Source of the DNA: Shimia gijangensis
Lineage (GTDB): Bacteria; Pseudomonadota; Alphaproteobacteria; Rhodobacterales; Rhodobacteraceae
DNA: 64,000 bases
NCBI RefSeq assembly: GCF_900142085.1
Contig: NZ_FQZQ01000004.1
Location: 124,001 to 188,000 of the forward strand
Direction of reading: 5' to 3'
In this document: positions 36,141 through 46,108 of the stretch, one piece after another
How the letters are laid out: the number at the start of each line of letters is the position of its first letter
Numbering within the stretch: position 1 is the first letter of the stretch
Notes under the pieces: generated by a model
The model's database searches: none
Told to the model about the DNA's origin: nothing
Seen by the model: only the letters and a program-made list of their open reading frames with translations
Made by a program: the position numbers and the translations under genes

Positions 36141-37280
36141 TCATCGCGGCCGGTGGATATGTGCGCTTTGTATCAGTCCAAAGGCAACCATCAAGACCAA
36201 CATTGCCGAACCACCGTAAGACACTAGCGGCAAGGGCACACCCACGACAGGTGCAAGCCCCATGACCATGGACATATTCACCGCAAAAAACAAAAAGAAT
36301 GTCGACGCGATGCCGAGGATCATCAAAGACGAAAACCGGTCCCGATTGGCCAATGCAGCCAGCACACAGAAAACGATAATGAGCGCATATAATCCAAGCA
36401 GAGAAATCCCACCCACAAAGCCAAACTCTTCGGCCAGAGTTGTAAAGATAAAATCTGTGTGCTTTTCGGGCAGAAAATTCAGCCGTGATTGCGTGCCTTG
36501 CATAAATCCGCGGCCGGTCCAACCGCCAGATCCAAGTGCGATCTTGGACTGGGTAATGTGATACCCTGCGCCCAGTGGATCACTGGCGGGATCCAGAAAG
36601 GTGTCGATTCGGCGAAACTGATAGTCTTTCAGCAATTGCCAACTTGTATCGCGCGATTGAAAAACCGCCACAACCAGCCCAACAAAAAGCGTGGTGACCG
36701 CAGCAAAATACCCCCAGTGCACCCCCGCTATGAACATCACCATTGCACCCCCGGTGATCAGCAAAATCGACGTGCCAAGGTCAGGTTGGCGCAGCACCAT
36801 CGCCGTTGGCAGCAAGATCGCCAGCACCGGCAGCAGGACCCAAAATGGGCGGGACAACTTTTTGGGTGGCAACCAGTCATAGTAGGCGGCAAGTGACATC
36901 ACCAGTGTGACTTTCATCAACTCTGAGGGCTGCAGGCGCATGAATCCAAGATCGATCCAGCGTTGGGCCCCCATACCGACACTCCCCATAAATTCGACAA
37001 GGATCAGCAGAACAATGGTTGCAAGATACGCAGCTACAGACATGTTCCGCCAAAACCAGATTGGCACCATGGCCACAGTCACCATGACAGCCAGGCCCAG
37101 GGTAAATCGTTTGATCTGAGGTTCGGCCCATGGGCTGAACGACCCTCCCGCGACCGAATACAGCATCATAAAGCCAACGCCCGCGACCGATGTCAGCAGG
37201 ACAATCAGCGGCCAGTTCAGGAACAACACTTTGCGCAACCCTGTCGGGACCGTTTTGACAGAATACTCAAGATAACTCAT
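36141..37280 (-). CDS. rodA: Rod-shape peptidoglycan glycosyltransferase RodA
   Basis: The 379-residue SEDS-family membrane protein has about ten spans. It shows LRQPDLGTSILLITGGAMVMFIAG, QSKIALGSGGWTGRGFMQGTQSRLNFLPEKHTDFIF and a C-terminal PLVSYGGSAML. RodA polymerises glycan strands for elongation together with PBP2. The start overlaps the mrdA stop by 4 bases. It is the last gene of mreB-mreC-mreD-mrdA-rodA. Confidence 0.96.
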   Translation of the reverse strand: MSYLEYSVKTVPTGLRKVLFLNWPLIVLLTSVAGVGFMMLYSVAGGSFSPWAEPQIKRFTLGLAVMVTVAMVPIWFWRNMSVAAYLATIVLLILVEFMGSVGMGAQRWIDLGFMRLQPSELMKVTLVMSLAAYYDWLPPKKLSRPFWVLLPVLAILLPTAMVLRQPDLGTSILLITGGAMVMFIAGVHWGYFAAVTTLFVGLVVAVFQSRDTSWQLLKDYQFRRIDTFLDPASDPLGAGYHITQSKIALGSGGWTGRGFMQGTQSRLNFLPEKHTDFIFTTLAEEFGFVGGISLLGLYALIIVFCVLAALANRDRFSSLMILGIASTFFLFFAVNMSMVMGLAPVVGVPLPLVSYGGSAMLVLMVAFGLIQSAHIHRPR

Positions 37281-39223
37281 GTGCGCGTGCCCCCCCGAAC
37301 GTCTTGAGGGTCAGGCATCAAAGCCCGAAGACGTTCTTGTTGGGCTTTGATCTTGCGGCGATCTCTTGATGGGTAAGCTTCCAGAGGTGGGTCGCCCTTG
37401 TAAAGTGCCTGCAATGTGATGTCGCGCGCGATTGGGGCCGCTGCAGTGGATCCTCCTCCTCCGTGTTCGACGACGACCGCGACTGCGATTTCTGGCGTGT
37501 CGAAGGGTGCGAAGTTCACGAACAACGCGTGGTCTCGCCTTTCCCAAGGCAGGTCTTTGTTGCGGGTCACACCTGCGGCACGTTCTGCAGCGGTGATATT
37601 GCGCACCTGACTAGTGCCGGTCTTGCCTGCAAGTTTGAATTCTTCCGGAACAATGCGACTGCCATAGGCTGTGCCGCGCCGGTTGTTTGAAACTGCAAAC
37701 ATCGCTTTACGAATCTGACGCAGATGGTTTTCGTTAAGCCCTAATGGCGCGGGTTCGGGTACAGGTTCTTCCACGCCGTTAGAAGATTTTACCATACGCG
37801 GATTGATCTGCAGGCCTGAGGCTAATCGCGCCGTCATAACCGCCAATTGCAAGGGGGATGCCAATACAAACCCCTGACCAATCGAAGCATTTACAGTGTC
37901 ACCCGGTACCCAGTTTTGTCCTCGTACCTGCTCTTTCCAGGTGCGTGTTGGATTCAATCCACGCGCCACGCCAGAAAGAGGTATGTCATGGCGAACACCC
38001 AACCCTAAACGCGCCGCCATTGTCGAAATCTTGTCGATTCCAATTTCGAGGGCGACTTCGTAAAAATAGACATCGCAACTCTCGCGCAAGGCTTTCTGCA
38101 AATCCATATGACCGTGACCTGCCCGTTTCCAGCAGTGGAACCTGCGGTCAGATACTTCCAGATGGCCCGGACACCAAACGGTATCCTCGGAACTGAAAAC
38201 CCCTTCTTCCAAAGCGGCCAGCGCCGTGATCATTTTGAAGGTTGAGCCCGGTGGATACGTGCCTTGTACGGATTTTGCCGCCAGCGGGCGAAATTTGTTG
38301 TCGGTCAGCGCCTTGTAGTCCGCCACGGAAATACCGGTCACAAACAGGTTCGGATCAAACGTAGGGGCTGAATTGATTGCCAGAAGATCGCCGTTGCGGC
38401 AATCCATCACAATAGCAGCAGCGCTTTCGCCCTCAAGCCGTGCTTGCACGTAAGATTGCAGGTTTTGGTCCAGTGTCAGTTGCAAGTCCTGACCTTGGTC
38501 GCCCTCTTGGCGATCCAGTTCGCGCATAATGCGCCCAACCGAGTTAACTTCAACCCGCTTGGTGCCGGCTGATCCTCGCAGTCCACCTTCTCGTTTGGCT
38601 TCAACTCCGACTTTGCCGATCTGAAATCGCGGGATGCGCAAAAGCGGGTCGGGGTTGGCAATTTTAGACAGATCATAGTCACTGACCGGACCGACATAGC
38701 CAACCACATGGGCAAAATCGCCTTGCAGAGGGTATTGCCGCGACAGACCGACTTCGGGCGTGACACCGGGCAGGGCCGGGGCATTCACGGAAACCCGGCT
38801 CATTTCCTCCCACGAGACATGATCAGCCACCGTCACTGGAAGGAAAGGGGCTGAGCGTTTCATCTCGGCCATAGCGCGATTGAGCGAGTCTTCGTCCAGT
38901 TCGACCAACGTAGACAGGCGTTCAATTACCTTGTCGACATCCCCTGCATCCTCTTGGACGATAGTGATCCGGTAAGAAGGTTCGTTTCGCGCCAATGCCA
39001 CGCCGTTTCGGTCAAAAATTTCTCCGCGCGCTGGAGGCAACAGGCGAATATTGACGCGGTTTTCCTCGGCCAGCAGGCGGAACTGATCAGATTGTTCGAC
39101 CTGGAGATACCGCATTCGCAGCGCGAGCATTCCCATAAATCCAAGCTGCACACCGCCGAGCAGCATTGCACGTCGACTGAGAAGCCTTTGCGACTCGGAG
39201 CTATCGGCGTTGGGGCGCCTCAT
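37277..39223 (-). CDS. mrdA: Penicillin-binding protein 2
   Basis: The 648-residue class B transpeptidase has an N-terminal membrane anchor (MLLGGVQLGFMGMLALRM), a dimerisation domain (PARGEIFDRNGVALARN) and a transpeptidase domain with STFK (GTYPPGSTFKMITAL) and KTGTSQ. It cross-links peptidoglycan made by RodA in the elongasome. The ATG overlaps the mreD stop by 4 bases. Confidence 0.96.
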   Translation of the reverse strand: MRRPNADSSESQRLLSRRAMLLGGVQLGFMGMLALRMRYLQVEQSDQFRLLAEENRVNIRLLPPARGEIFDRNGVALARNEPSYRITIVQEDAGDVDKVIERLSTLVELDEDSLNRAMAEMKRSAPFLPVTVADHVSWEEMSRVSVNAPALPGVTPEVGLSRQYPLQGDFAHVVGYVGPVSDYDLSKIANPDPLLRIPRFQIGKVGVEAKREGGLRGSAGTKRVEVNSVGRIMRELDRQEGDQGQDLQLTLDQNLQSYVQARLEGESAAAIVMDCRNGDLLAINSAPTFDPNLFVTGISVADYKALTDNKFRPLAAKSVQGTYPPGSTFKMITALAALEEGVFSSEDTVWCPGHLEVSDRRFHCWKRAGHGHMDLQKALRESCDVYFYEVALEIGIDKISTMAARLGLGVRHDIPLSGVARGLNPTRTWKEQVRGQNWVPGDTVNASIGQGFVLASPLQLAVMTARLASGLQINPRMVKSSNGVEEPVPEPAPLGLNENHLRQIRKAMFAVSNNRRGTAYGSRIVPEEFKLAGKTGTSQVRNITAAERAAGVTRNKDLPWERRDHALFVNFAPFDTPEIAVAVVVEHGGGGSTAAAPIARDITLQALYKGDPPLEAYPSRDRRKIKAQQERLRALMPDPQDVRGGTRT

Positions 39224-39762
39224 GTGACACCCGCCATTGCATCTGTTTCACCCGGCCCGATCTTACGAACGCCCAACACAAAACGCGATGCCAGAGCCAC
39301 CAGCGGGAAGAAGATCACATTCATGGCTAATTGCATCAAGCTCAGCCCCAAAGAGGTTTGATCGACCAAAAAAACCGCAAGGATGATCCGGTTGGTAAGC
39401 AAGATTCCAGCCAACACAACTGACACGGTCACCCATTCAACCATGAATGTGGAATCGCGCAAACCGGGTTCCTGACGCTTGAGGATATGACGCGCCCCGA
39501 CCATGACCGCTGCCATGACGCCCGGTGGTCGCAGCAAAATAAAGTCCGCCACCAGCGTGATGAACGCCACCGAAAGTGCTGGCGTGAATTCCGGACGCCG
39601 CACCGCCCAGGCAACAGTCAGAAGAACGACGAAATCTGGCCCAGCCCAACCACGCGGCATGGTTTGTAGGGGCAAAAGTTGCACATAGAGAATGGCCATC
39701 ACCAGTCCCATATAGACGAATGTCATCCGCCACTTGCGCGCGCGTCCCTGCACTTCAGCCAT
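39220..39762 (-). CDS. mreD: Rod-shape determining protein MreD
   Basis: 180 residues with five or six spans, beginning MAEVQGRARKWRMTFVYMG. I chose the ATG at 39762 because GAGG lies 6 bases ahead and it overlaps the mreC stop by only 8 bases; the longer frame to 39987 would lie inside mreC. MreD links MreC to the membrane part of the elongasome. Low sequence conservation is normal for the family, and position in the operon carries the assignment. Confidence 0.9.
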   Translation of the reverse strand: MAEVQGRARKWRMTFVYMGLVMAILYVQLLPLQTMPRGWAGPDFVVLLTVAWAVRRPEFTPALSVAFITLVADFILLRPPGVMAAVMVGARHILKRQEPGLRDSTFMVEWVTVSVVLAGILLTNRIILAVFLVDQTSLGLSLMQLAMNVIFFPLVALASRFVLGVRKIGPGETDAMAGVT

Positions 39763-40675
39763 TTCCGGCCTCATCTGCGGTGTCAGTGGCGCCGGAAGTT
39801 TCGGGCTCGGGGGAGGGGTGCGGAAGTATGACAGTTCCAGGCGTGTCGATGCTTTCTTGCCCATGATCTCGCAGGACTCGTAAAAACTCAAGTCGCTCAT
39901 AATCAGCGGACAGGCGCACGCGCAGTCGCCCGCCTGGATCGGCGGCAACCTGACCAACCAAAAGTCCGCTTGGGAACACGCCACCATCGCCCGAAGAAAT
40001 CACCCGGTCCCCAGGGCGAACCTGTTCGGGGCTTGCAAGAAAATCGATGTAGGGTGCTATCGAGTTGTCACCGGCAACAATCGCGGTCTGTCCAGAGGGT
40101 TGGATCAAAACCGGGATGCGGCTTGAACTGTCACTTAACAAAATCACCCGGCTTGAGGAATTACCAACGCCAGAAATGCGGCCGACAAGGCCGATACCGT
40201 CCATTGCGGCCCAGCCATCGACAACACCATCGCGCGCACCGATGTTCAGCAAAACCGATTGGCGAAACGGAGACCCACTGTCGGCCAGCACGACGCCTGT
40301 CACAAATGTCAGACGCGGATCCAGTCGTACGTTGTTCAAATCAAGAAGCCGCGCGTTTTCCTGTTCCAGCTGGAGAGCGGCCTCTTTCCATGCTTTCATT
40401 TGCTGAAGCTCACGACGCAGCTCTTTGTTCTGTTCGACGATACGCTGATAGCTTTGGAAGTCGCGGGTAAGATTGACTGCTCCGGTCACTGGCGCCATGG
40501 CCCAATCCATAGAAGGAACAACCTTGTCCACAACCTGCGCCCGGAACCTTTCTACGCGAGGACTATCGATGCGCCAGACAAAGAAAATGGCCAGCAAACA
40601 CAGGATCAACACCGCCAGCAACAGTCGCCTGAACGGTGCGATAAAGTCTTCGCTTTGTTTTCTGTCTTTTGCCAC
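39755..40675 (-). CDS. mreC: Rod-shape determining protein MreC
   Basis: The 306-residue protein has a short cytoplasmic head, one membrane helix (LLLAVLILCLLAIFFVW), a coiled coil (LKRELQQMKAWKEAALQLEQE-type, about 80-110) and the beta-rich MreC core with GDRVISSGDGGVFPSGLLVGQV. The last about 30 residues are rich in Pro, Glu and Thr. It scaffolds PBP2 in the periplasm. Confidence 0.95.
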   Translation of the reverse strand: MAKDRKQSEDFIAPFRRLLLAVLILCLLAIFFVWRIDSPRVERFRAQVVDKVVPSMDWAMAPVTGAVNLTRDFQSYQRIVEQNKELRRELQQMKAWKEAALQLEQENARLLDLNNVRLDPRLTFVTGVVLADSGSPFRQSVLLNIGARDGVVDGWAAMDGIGLVGRISGVGNSSSRVILLSDSSSRIPVLIQPSGQTAIVAGDNSIAPYIDFLASPEQVRPGDRVISSGDGGVFPSGLLVGQVAADPGGRLRVRLSADYERLEFLRVLRDHGQESIDTPGTVILPHPSPEPETSGATDTADEAGNG

Positions 40676-40740
40676 GTCGCCCTCGGTTCAGGTGGATCGC
40701 CCGAGACTGGCACGCGGGCGCGCCGCGCGTCAATTCTGGC

Positions 40741-41847
<1,107 letters not shown>

Positions 41848-41955
41848 TTATATGGGGGGGATGCCATTTGTGAAAGCCCCTCAAATGGTTAAATCAGCGC
41901 GTTTCCGCCGTGGAACGAGGCTATTCAAGGCGGGTTTGGCAAGGTAGGGAGGAGT

Positions 41956-42738
41956 ATGCTGTCGTATCAACATATCTACCACGCCGGGAATCTCGCGGAC
42001 GTTCAGAAACACGCTTTGTTAAGTGTGGCGCTGGACTACATGACTCGTAAAGACAAACCCTTGAGTTATCTGGAAACACACGCCGGGCGGGGATTGTATC
42101 AGCTGGATGCCGAAGAAGCCGTCAAAACTGGCGAAGCCGAGGCCGGGATCAGTGCCGTCGGGGATTGGTTTGACGCAGAGCACCCCTATCGCAAATCGCT
42201 GGACGCAGTGCGCACAAACTATGGCGAAGCGGCATACCCGGGTTCACCGATGGTGGCCGAAGCGTTGCTGCGGCGCGGTGACAAGATGCATTTGGCTGAA
42301 CTGCACCCGCAAGAAAGCGAAGCCCTTAGCGGCGCGATGATGGGCAGTGGCGCGAAGGTTTATGAAAAGGACGGGTTTCAGATGGCGCAATCCATCTGCC
42401 CGCCTGATCCACGCCGCGGACTCATGCTGATTGACCCCAGCTACGAAATCAAATCAGACTATGAAACATTGCCCAAGTTTATCGGCCAGTTGCACCGAAA
42501 ATGGAACGTTGGGGTGATTGCTTTGTGGTATCCGATCCTGACCAGTGGTGCGCATAAACCGATGCTGGCGGCACTTGAGGCGCAAAACCTGCCAAAGGTC
42601 CTGCGCCACGAAGTGCGGTTCCCACCTATGCGCGAGGGACATCGCATGGTGGGATCTGGCATGTTCATTGTGAACGCGCCATATGGACTGGAAGACGAGG
42701 CCAAAAGATTGAGTGGATTGTTCTCAAGCGTTTTCTAA
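41956..42738 (+). CDS. rlmJ: 23S rRNA (adenine-2030 N6) methyltransferase
   Basis: The 260-residue protein begins MLSYQHIYHAGNLADVQKHALL, the typical RlmJ opening, and has LSYLETHAGRGLYQLD (SAM site) and LMLIDPSYE, the D/N-P-P-Y-like catalytic motif. It methylates A2030 of 23S rRNA. GGAGG precedes the ATG closely. It converges with a small secreted-protein gene. Confidence 0.94.
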   Translation: MLSYQHIYHAGNLADVQKHALLSVALDYMTRKDKPLSYLETHAGRGLYQLDAEEAVKTGEAEAGISAVGDWFDAEHPYRKSLDAVRTNYGEAAYPGSPMVAEALLRRGDKMHLAELHPQESEALSGAMMGSGAKVYEKDGFQMAQSICPPDPRRGLMLIDPSYEIKSDYETLPKFIGQLHRKWNVGVIALWYPILTSGAHKPMLAALEAQNLPKVLRHEVRFPPMREGHRMVGSGMFIVNAPYGLEDEAKRLSGLFSSVF

Positions 42739-42755
42739 GGCTTCAGGGCTGATGA

Positions 42756-43007
42756 TTAGCTTCCCTGACGGCCATCTTGCTTGCAATCGCGTTTGTCTTT
42801 GCCAACTGCACCTTCTGATTGCCGGCAATCCTGACGGGTGTCACGACGATCACCACGGCGGTTCATACCATTTGTGCCTGCAACTTCGTAGCTTTCGACT
42901 TGCGGGGTCGAGGGTGTCGATTGGGCTTCATAGGTCGGTGCCGCTGCAAAAGCGAGGCTGGCACTGAGGACCAAAGCGGTGGCGGCGGTCAAAGATTTTG
43001 CAAACAT
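42756..43007 (-). CDS. Small secreted protein, unknown function
   Basis: 83 residues from the ATG at 43007 (GGA about 6 bases ahead). A clear signal peptide (SLTAATALVLSASLAFA) leaves a mature part of about 60 residues. Its second half is very rich in Arg, Asp, Lys and Gly and holds two cysteines in similar settings (RQDCRQ and KRDCKQ), an imperfect internal repeat that could form a disulfide. I do not recognise a family. The gene stands alone between rlmJ and leuA. Confidence 0.7.
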   Translation of the reverse strand: MFAKSLTAATALVLSASLAFAAAPTYEAQSTPSTPQVESYEVAGTNGMNRRGDRRDTRQDCRQSEGAVGKDKRDCKQDGRQGS

Positions 43008-43173
43008 TTCGTATCCGATCAACTAAAGGGTTTTGAGACATCTGGGCGTCTCTGTTGATTGACATATTTGAACGAAGTGCCCGAATTACTTTTGAATTCT
43101 TGCCATTGCTTTGGCCTTTTGCGCCAGATGCAATCTGGTGAAACGCGGTTTGATAACTGGAAAGAGCAAACAG

Positions 43174-43201
43174 AAAAGGCCGCCATTTTTGACGGCCTTT
43201 T
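43174..43201. terminator. Terminator of leuA
   Basis: AAAAGGCCG (43174-43182) pairs with CGGCCTTTT (43193-43201) around a 10-base loop, 17 bases after the leuA stop. The A and T runs at both arms allow it to work in either direction. Confidence 0.82.
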
Positions 43202-43218
43202 CAAATCTATTGAAAGAC

Positions 43219-44793
43219 TTAGGTCACATCTTTCCAGTTGATTTCCCGGTTGTCCGCGCCTTCGCCCATTTTGCCGCGACGTACCATCAGGCGGTTCAGC
43301 GCATGAATGTAGGCTTTGGCCGAGGCCACGACCGTATCAGTATCAGCGGACTGACCTGTCGCGATGTTGCCGTCTTCTTCCAGACGTACCGAAACGGTGG
43401 CCTGTGCATCTGTGCCTTCGGTGACTGCGTGAACTTGGTAAAGCTGCAGATGGGCTTTGTTTGGGTGCACTTCGCGCACGGCGTTAAAAGCCGCATCAAC
43501 CGGACCATCACCCTGACAAATGGCGGTTTTGTTCTCGCCGTCGACAGACATTACCATCGTTGCCTCAGCTGGGCCGCCGGTGCCACAGGCCACGCGCAAG
43601 GTCACCAGTTTCAACCGATCGTTTTCAGCGTCTTCGCCGGTGCGCATCAAGGCAATGATGTCATCATCAAACACTTCTTTCTTGCGATCGGCCAGGTCCT
43701 TGAAGCGTACAAACACGTCTTTCAACTGGTTGTCGCCAACGTCAAAGCCAAGGTGCTCCAGCTTATCCCGCAATGCGGCCCGGCCCGAATGCTTACCCAA
43801 GGGCAAAGACGTGCCCGACAGGCCCACATCTTCGGGCAACATAATCTCAAAGTTTTCGCGATTCTTCAGCATACCGTCCTGGTGGATGCCACTTTCATGG
43901 GCAAAGGCGTTTTTGCCGACGATGGCTTTGTTAAACTGAACCGGAAAGCCCGAAACGGTAGCTACACGGCGTGAAATGGCCATGATTTTGGTGGTGTCGA
44001 TGCCAGTGTGCCAGGGCATGATATCATTGCGCGTTTTCAATGCCATGACAACTTCTTCGAGTGCCGTGTTGCCTGCACGTTCGCCCAAGCCATTGATTGT
44101 GCATTCGATTTGGCGTGCCCCGCCAGCAACCGCGGCCAGTGAGTTCGCCGTCGCCATACCCAGATCGTTGTGACAGTGCGTGGCAAAGACCACCTCATCT
44201 GCGCCAGGAACCGTTGTGATCAGGTTGCGGATCAGGTCGGCGCTTTCGTCTGGTGCAGTATAGCCCACGGTGTCGGGAATGTTGATGGTGGTGGCGCCTG
44301 CCTTGATGGCAATCTCGACCACACGGCACAGGTAATCCCACTCGGTCCGTGTGGCATCCATAGGTGACCACTGCACATTTTCGCACAGATTGCGGGCGTG
44401 GCTGACCGTTTCGTGAATTTTGTCGGCCATTTCATCCATGGTGAGGTTCGGAATGGCGCGGTGCAGTTCGGATGTACCGATAAAGGTGTGAATGCGGCTT
44501 TGCTCGGCGTGTTTGATCGCCTCCCAACAACGATCAATATCCGTGAAATTTGCTCGGGCCAATCCGCAGATGCGACTATTCTTCGATCGCTCGGCGATTT
44601 CGGATACGGCCTTAAAGTCGCCTTCTGAAGCGATTGGGAAACCTGCCTCGATGATGTCCACGCCCATATCATCGAGCATCTCGGCGATCTCGATCTTTTC
44701 ATCATGAGTCATGGTCGCACCGGGGCTTTGTTCGCCATCACGCAGTGTCGTGTCGAAGATCAAGACGCGATCTTGTTTTGTCGTATTAGTCAT
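43219..44793 (-). CDS. leuA: 2-isopropylmalate synthase
   Basis: The 524-residue protein has the catalytic TIM barrel (FDTTLRDGEQSPG at 13-25, metal ligands in THCHNDLG) and the C-terminal regulatory LeuA domain that binds leucine. It commits 2-ketoisovalerate to leucine synthesis. The ATG at 44793 has AGAGAG about 9 bases upstream. The gene is preceded by a leucine-rich leader peptide and competing RNA structures, and followed by a terminator, so it is a single-gene unit under attenuation-type control. Confidence 0.97.
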   Translation of the reverse strand: MTNTTKQDRVLIFDTTLRDGEQSPGATMTHDEKIEIAEMLDDMGVDIIEAGFPIASEGDFKAVSEIAERSKNSRICGLARANFTDIDRCWEAIKHAEQSRIHTFIGTSELHRAIPNLTMDEMADKIHETVSHARNLCENVQWSPMDATRTEWDYLCRVVEIAIKAGATTINIPDTVGYTAPDESADLIRNLITTVPGADEVVFATHCHNDLGMATANSLAAVAGGARQIECTINGLGERAGNTALEEVVMALKTRNDIMPWHTGIDTTKIMAISRRVATVSGFPVQFNKAIVGKNAFAHESGIHQDGMLKNRENFEIMLPEDVGLSGTSLPLGKHSGRAALRDKLEHLGFDVGDNQLKDVFVRFKDLADRKKEVFDDDIIALMRTGEDAENDRLKLVTLRVACGTGGPAEATMVMSVDGENKTAICQGDGPVDAAFNAVREVHPNKAHLQLYQVHAVTEGTDAQATVSVRLEEDGNIATGQSADTDTVVASAKAYIHALNRLMVRRGKMGEGADNREINWKDVT

Positions 44794-44801
44794 TTTTGGA
44801 T

Positions 44802-44892
44802 CTCTCTTTTTTCTACTAAAGCCTAGGCGCGAAGCGGCATCCTCTGAGCGGTCGCGCCAGACAACGGCACGCTCAGAGGCGGGCTAGTAGAA
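44802..44892 (-). promoter_or_regulatory. leuA leader RNA with alternative hairpins
   Basis: On the minus strand three pairings compete. Stem A is CCTCTGAGCG (44879-44870) with CGCTCAGAGG (44850-44841), overlapping the leader stop codon. Stem B is GGCGCGA with TCGCGCC just downstream. Stem C pairs TTCTACTAGCC (44892-44882), which contains Leu codons, with GGCTTTAGTAGAA (44823-44811) next to the leuA ribosome-binding site (44807-44802). There is no U-tract, so control may act on translation rather than termination. Confidence 0.7.
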
Positions 44893-44959
44893 GAAGGTCG
44901 GCCGGAATCGCAGCGCGAATGCACTGTGCGGGGGCTGCGATATGGACCATGGTCATCAT
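44873..44959 (-). CDS. leuL: leuA leader peptide
   Basis: A 28-residue open frame starts at either of two adjacent ATGs (44959 or 44956) and contains four consecutive leucine codons, CTT CTT CTA CTA, at positions 22-25, plus Leu28 just before TGA. CTA is a rarely used codon in GC-rich roseobacters, so charged tRNA shortage would stall ribosomes here. No ribosome-binding site precedes the ATG, but a TATAAA box lies 8 bases upstream, which suggests a leaderless message. It is positioned like leuA leaders known in other proteobacteria. Confidence 0.8.
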   Translation of the reverse strand: MMTMVHIAAPAQCIRAAIPADLLLLARL

Positions 44960-44967
44960 GCGGGGAA

Positions 44968-44995
44968 TTTATACATGGCGATGAAGAAATGGAAA
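44968..44995 (-). promoter_or_regulatory. Likely leuA operon promoter
   Basis: On the minus strand TTTCCA (44995-44990) and TATAAA (44973-44968) are 16 bases apart. The -10 is strong, the -35 has four matches of six. Transcription would begin at or within two or three bases of the leader-peptide ATG. Confidence 0.5.
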
Positions 44996-45048
44996 GCCCC
45001 ATTTGTCATGGATTTTGAGGAAGTCGGGCAAATCCATCACCCTTCATA

Positions 45049-45864
45049 CTATCTCTCAATAAATGGGAGGGTGACGACGCCCGCGTCTGAAAGTTCTTGT
45101 TGGGACGGAAACCAGATGTCGCTTGGCGGTGTCAGAAAGGCTTTGTCCACGAAACTGTCGGCGATACCCATCATGGTAAATGAGGCGCGGTCTGTGGCTT
45201 CTTCCTCGGCGATGTCGACCAACTGAACCTGGCTGACATTGGAATATCCATGAAAACCCAACCTGCCGGTGGCACCAAGGCTTCGAGAGGGGCTGGCCAC
45301 AAAAATCAGCGTGCAGGCAGAAGCACAAGTACCGTCCACATGCGTCTGCAGTGAATTTTCGCGAACCAGACGGGCAATTGCCCGGGCCGCAAACACCCGC
45401 CCCCCATCGCTAGCGAGGTGGATCGCCTTGGTGTTCGAATGTTGTTCGATAGCAGCTTTCAAGGCGTCAAACATCCCGAAATTAATTGGGCCTGACAAGA
45501 GAATGTAATTTGGTTCGACACGCACACCTGTTGGCGTATCGTCTTGCAAAGATGCCTGCGGTACTTGATTTGCCGTTACGCGATCAAGTTGTGGGGCCAG
45601 AAAAACCGGAATGCAAATCAGTATAGATCCATATCCAAAAACGGAAATCAGAAAATCCGGGGTGCTGCGTTGGTGGCGCGCCAGCGCGCGCCAGCTGCCC
45701 ACTATTTGCCAGACAAGGACTGTGATGTCCAAACTCAACAGCGGCAGCCCACCATTTGCGGCAATCACAAAGCGGAGCCCCAAAAGAGTCAGAGCCAAAT
45801 TTGGCAAAACTGAAACCTGACCCCGCCAATGGGCCATGGGAAAATGAATTACCCGTGCAAGCAT
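45049..45864 (-). CDS. Membrane-anchored ClpP-fold (COG3904-like) protein
   Basis: 271 residues from the ATG at 45864, which has AGG about 7 bases upstream; starts at 45879 or 45837 are also possible. The N-terminal part holds three hydrophobic helices with a HWRGQVSVLPNLALTLLGL pattern. A periplasmic ClpP-like domain follows: ILLSGPINFGMFDAL, ASDGGRVFAARAIA, GTCASACTLIFVA (candidate serine) and LGFHGY (candidate histidine). It resembles the protein at 253-1317 but is membrane-anchored. Function unknown. It diverges from the porin gene. Confidence 0.78.
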   Translation of the reverse strand: MLARVIHFPMAHWRGQVSVLPNLALTLLGLRFVIAANGGLPLLSLDITVLVWQIVGSWRALARHQRSTPDFLISVFGYGSILICIPVFLAPQLDRVTANQVPQASLQDDTPTGVRVEPNYILLSGPINFGMFDALKAAIEQHSNTKAIHLASDGGRVFAARAIARLVRENSLQTHVDGTCASACTLIFVASPSRSLGATGRLGFHGYSNVSQVQLVDIAEEEATDRASFTMMGIADSFVDKAFLTPPSDIWFPSQQELSDAGVVTLPFIER

Positions 45865-46108
45865 GCCCAAACCTAACATTGGTTTGTCGGGGCTTCCAAC
45901 TGATCTCCCTTGGAAGCGCGATATTGATGCAACATCGAAGGCGTAATTTGTTTCACGCGCTTGGCCCAAAGCAGCAAACGTGTTGGATTAGATATCAATA
46001 AGTTTGCCGCATTTTTACCGGTCAGTTTATCTGACCCGCTGTCCGTCTTTCGTATCAGCGGCAGATTTTTCCGAGATAACTGATGATTAGATTAGGCAGG
46101 TACAGTCG

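Noticed and set aside
36082-36522. N-terminal extension of the hydroxyacid dehydrogenase
   Set aside because: It is antisense-free but lies inside rodA on the same strand in another frame; the enzyme fold begins at the ATG at 36081.
46020-46036. GGTCAG-TTTAT-CTGACC palindrome upstream of the porin
   Set aside because: Only one copy, short, and no regulator nearby to link to it; kept as a remark in the porin entry rather than as a site.
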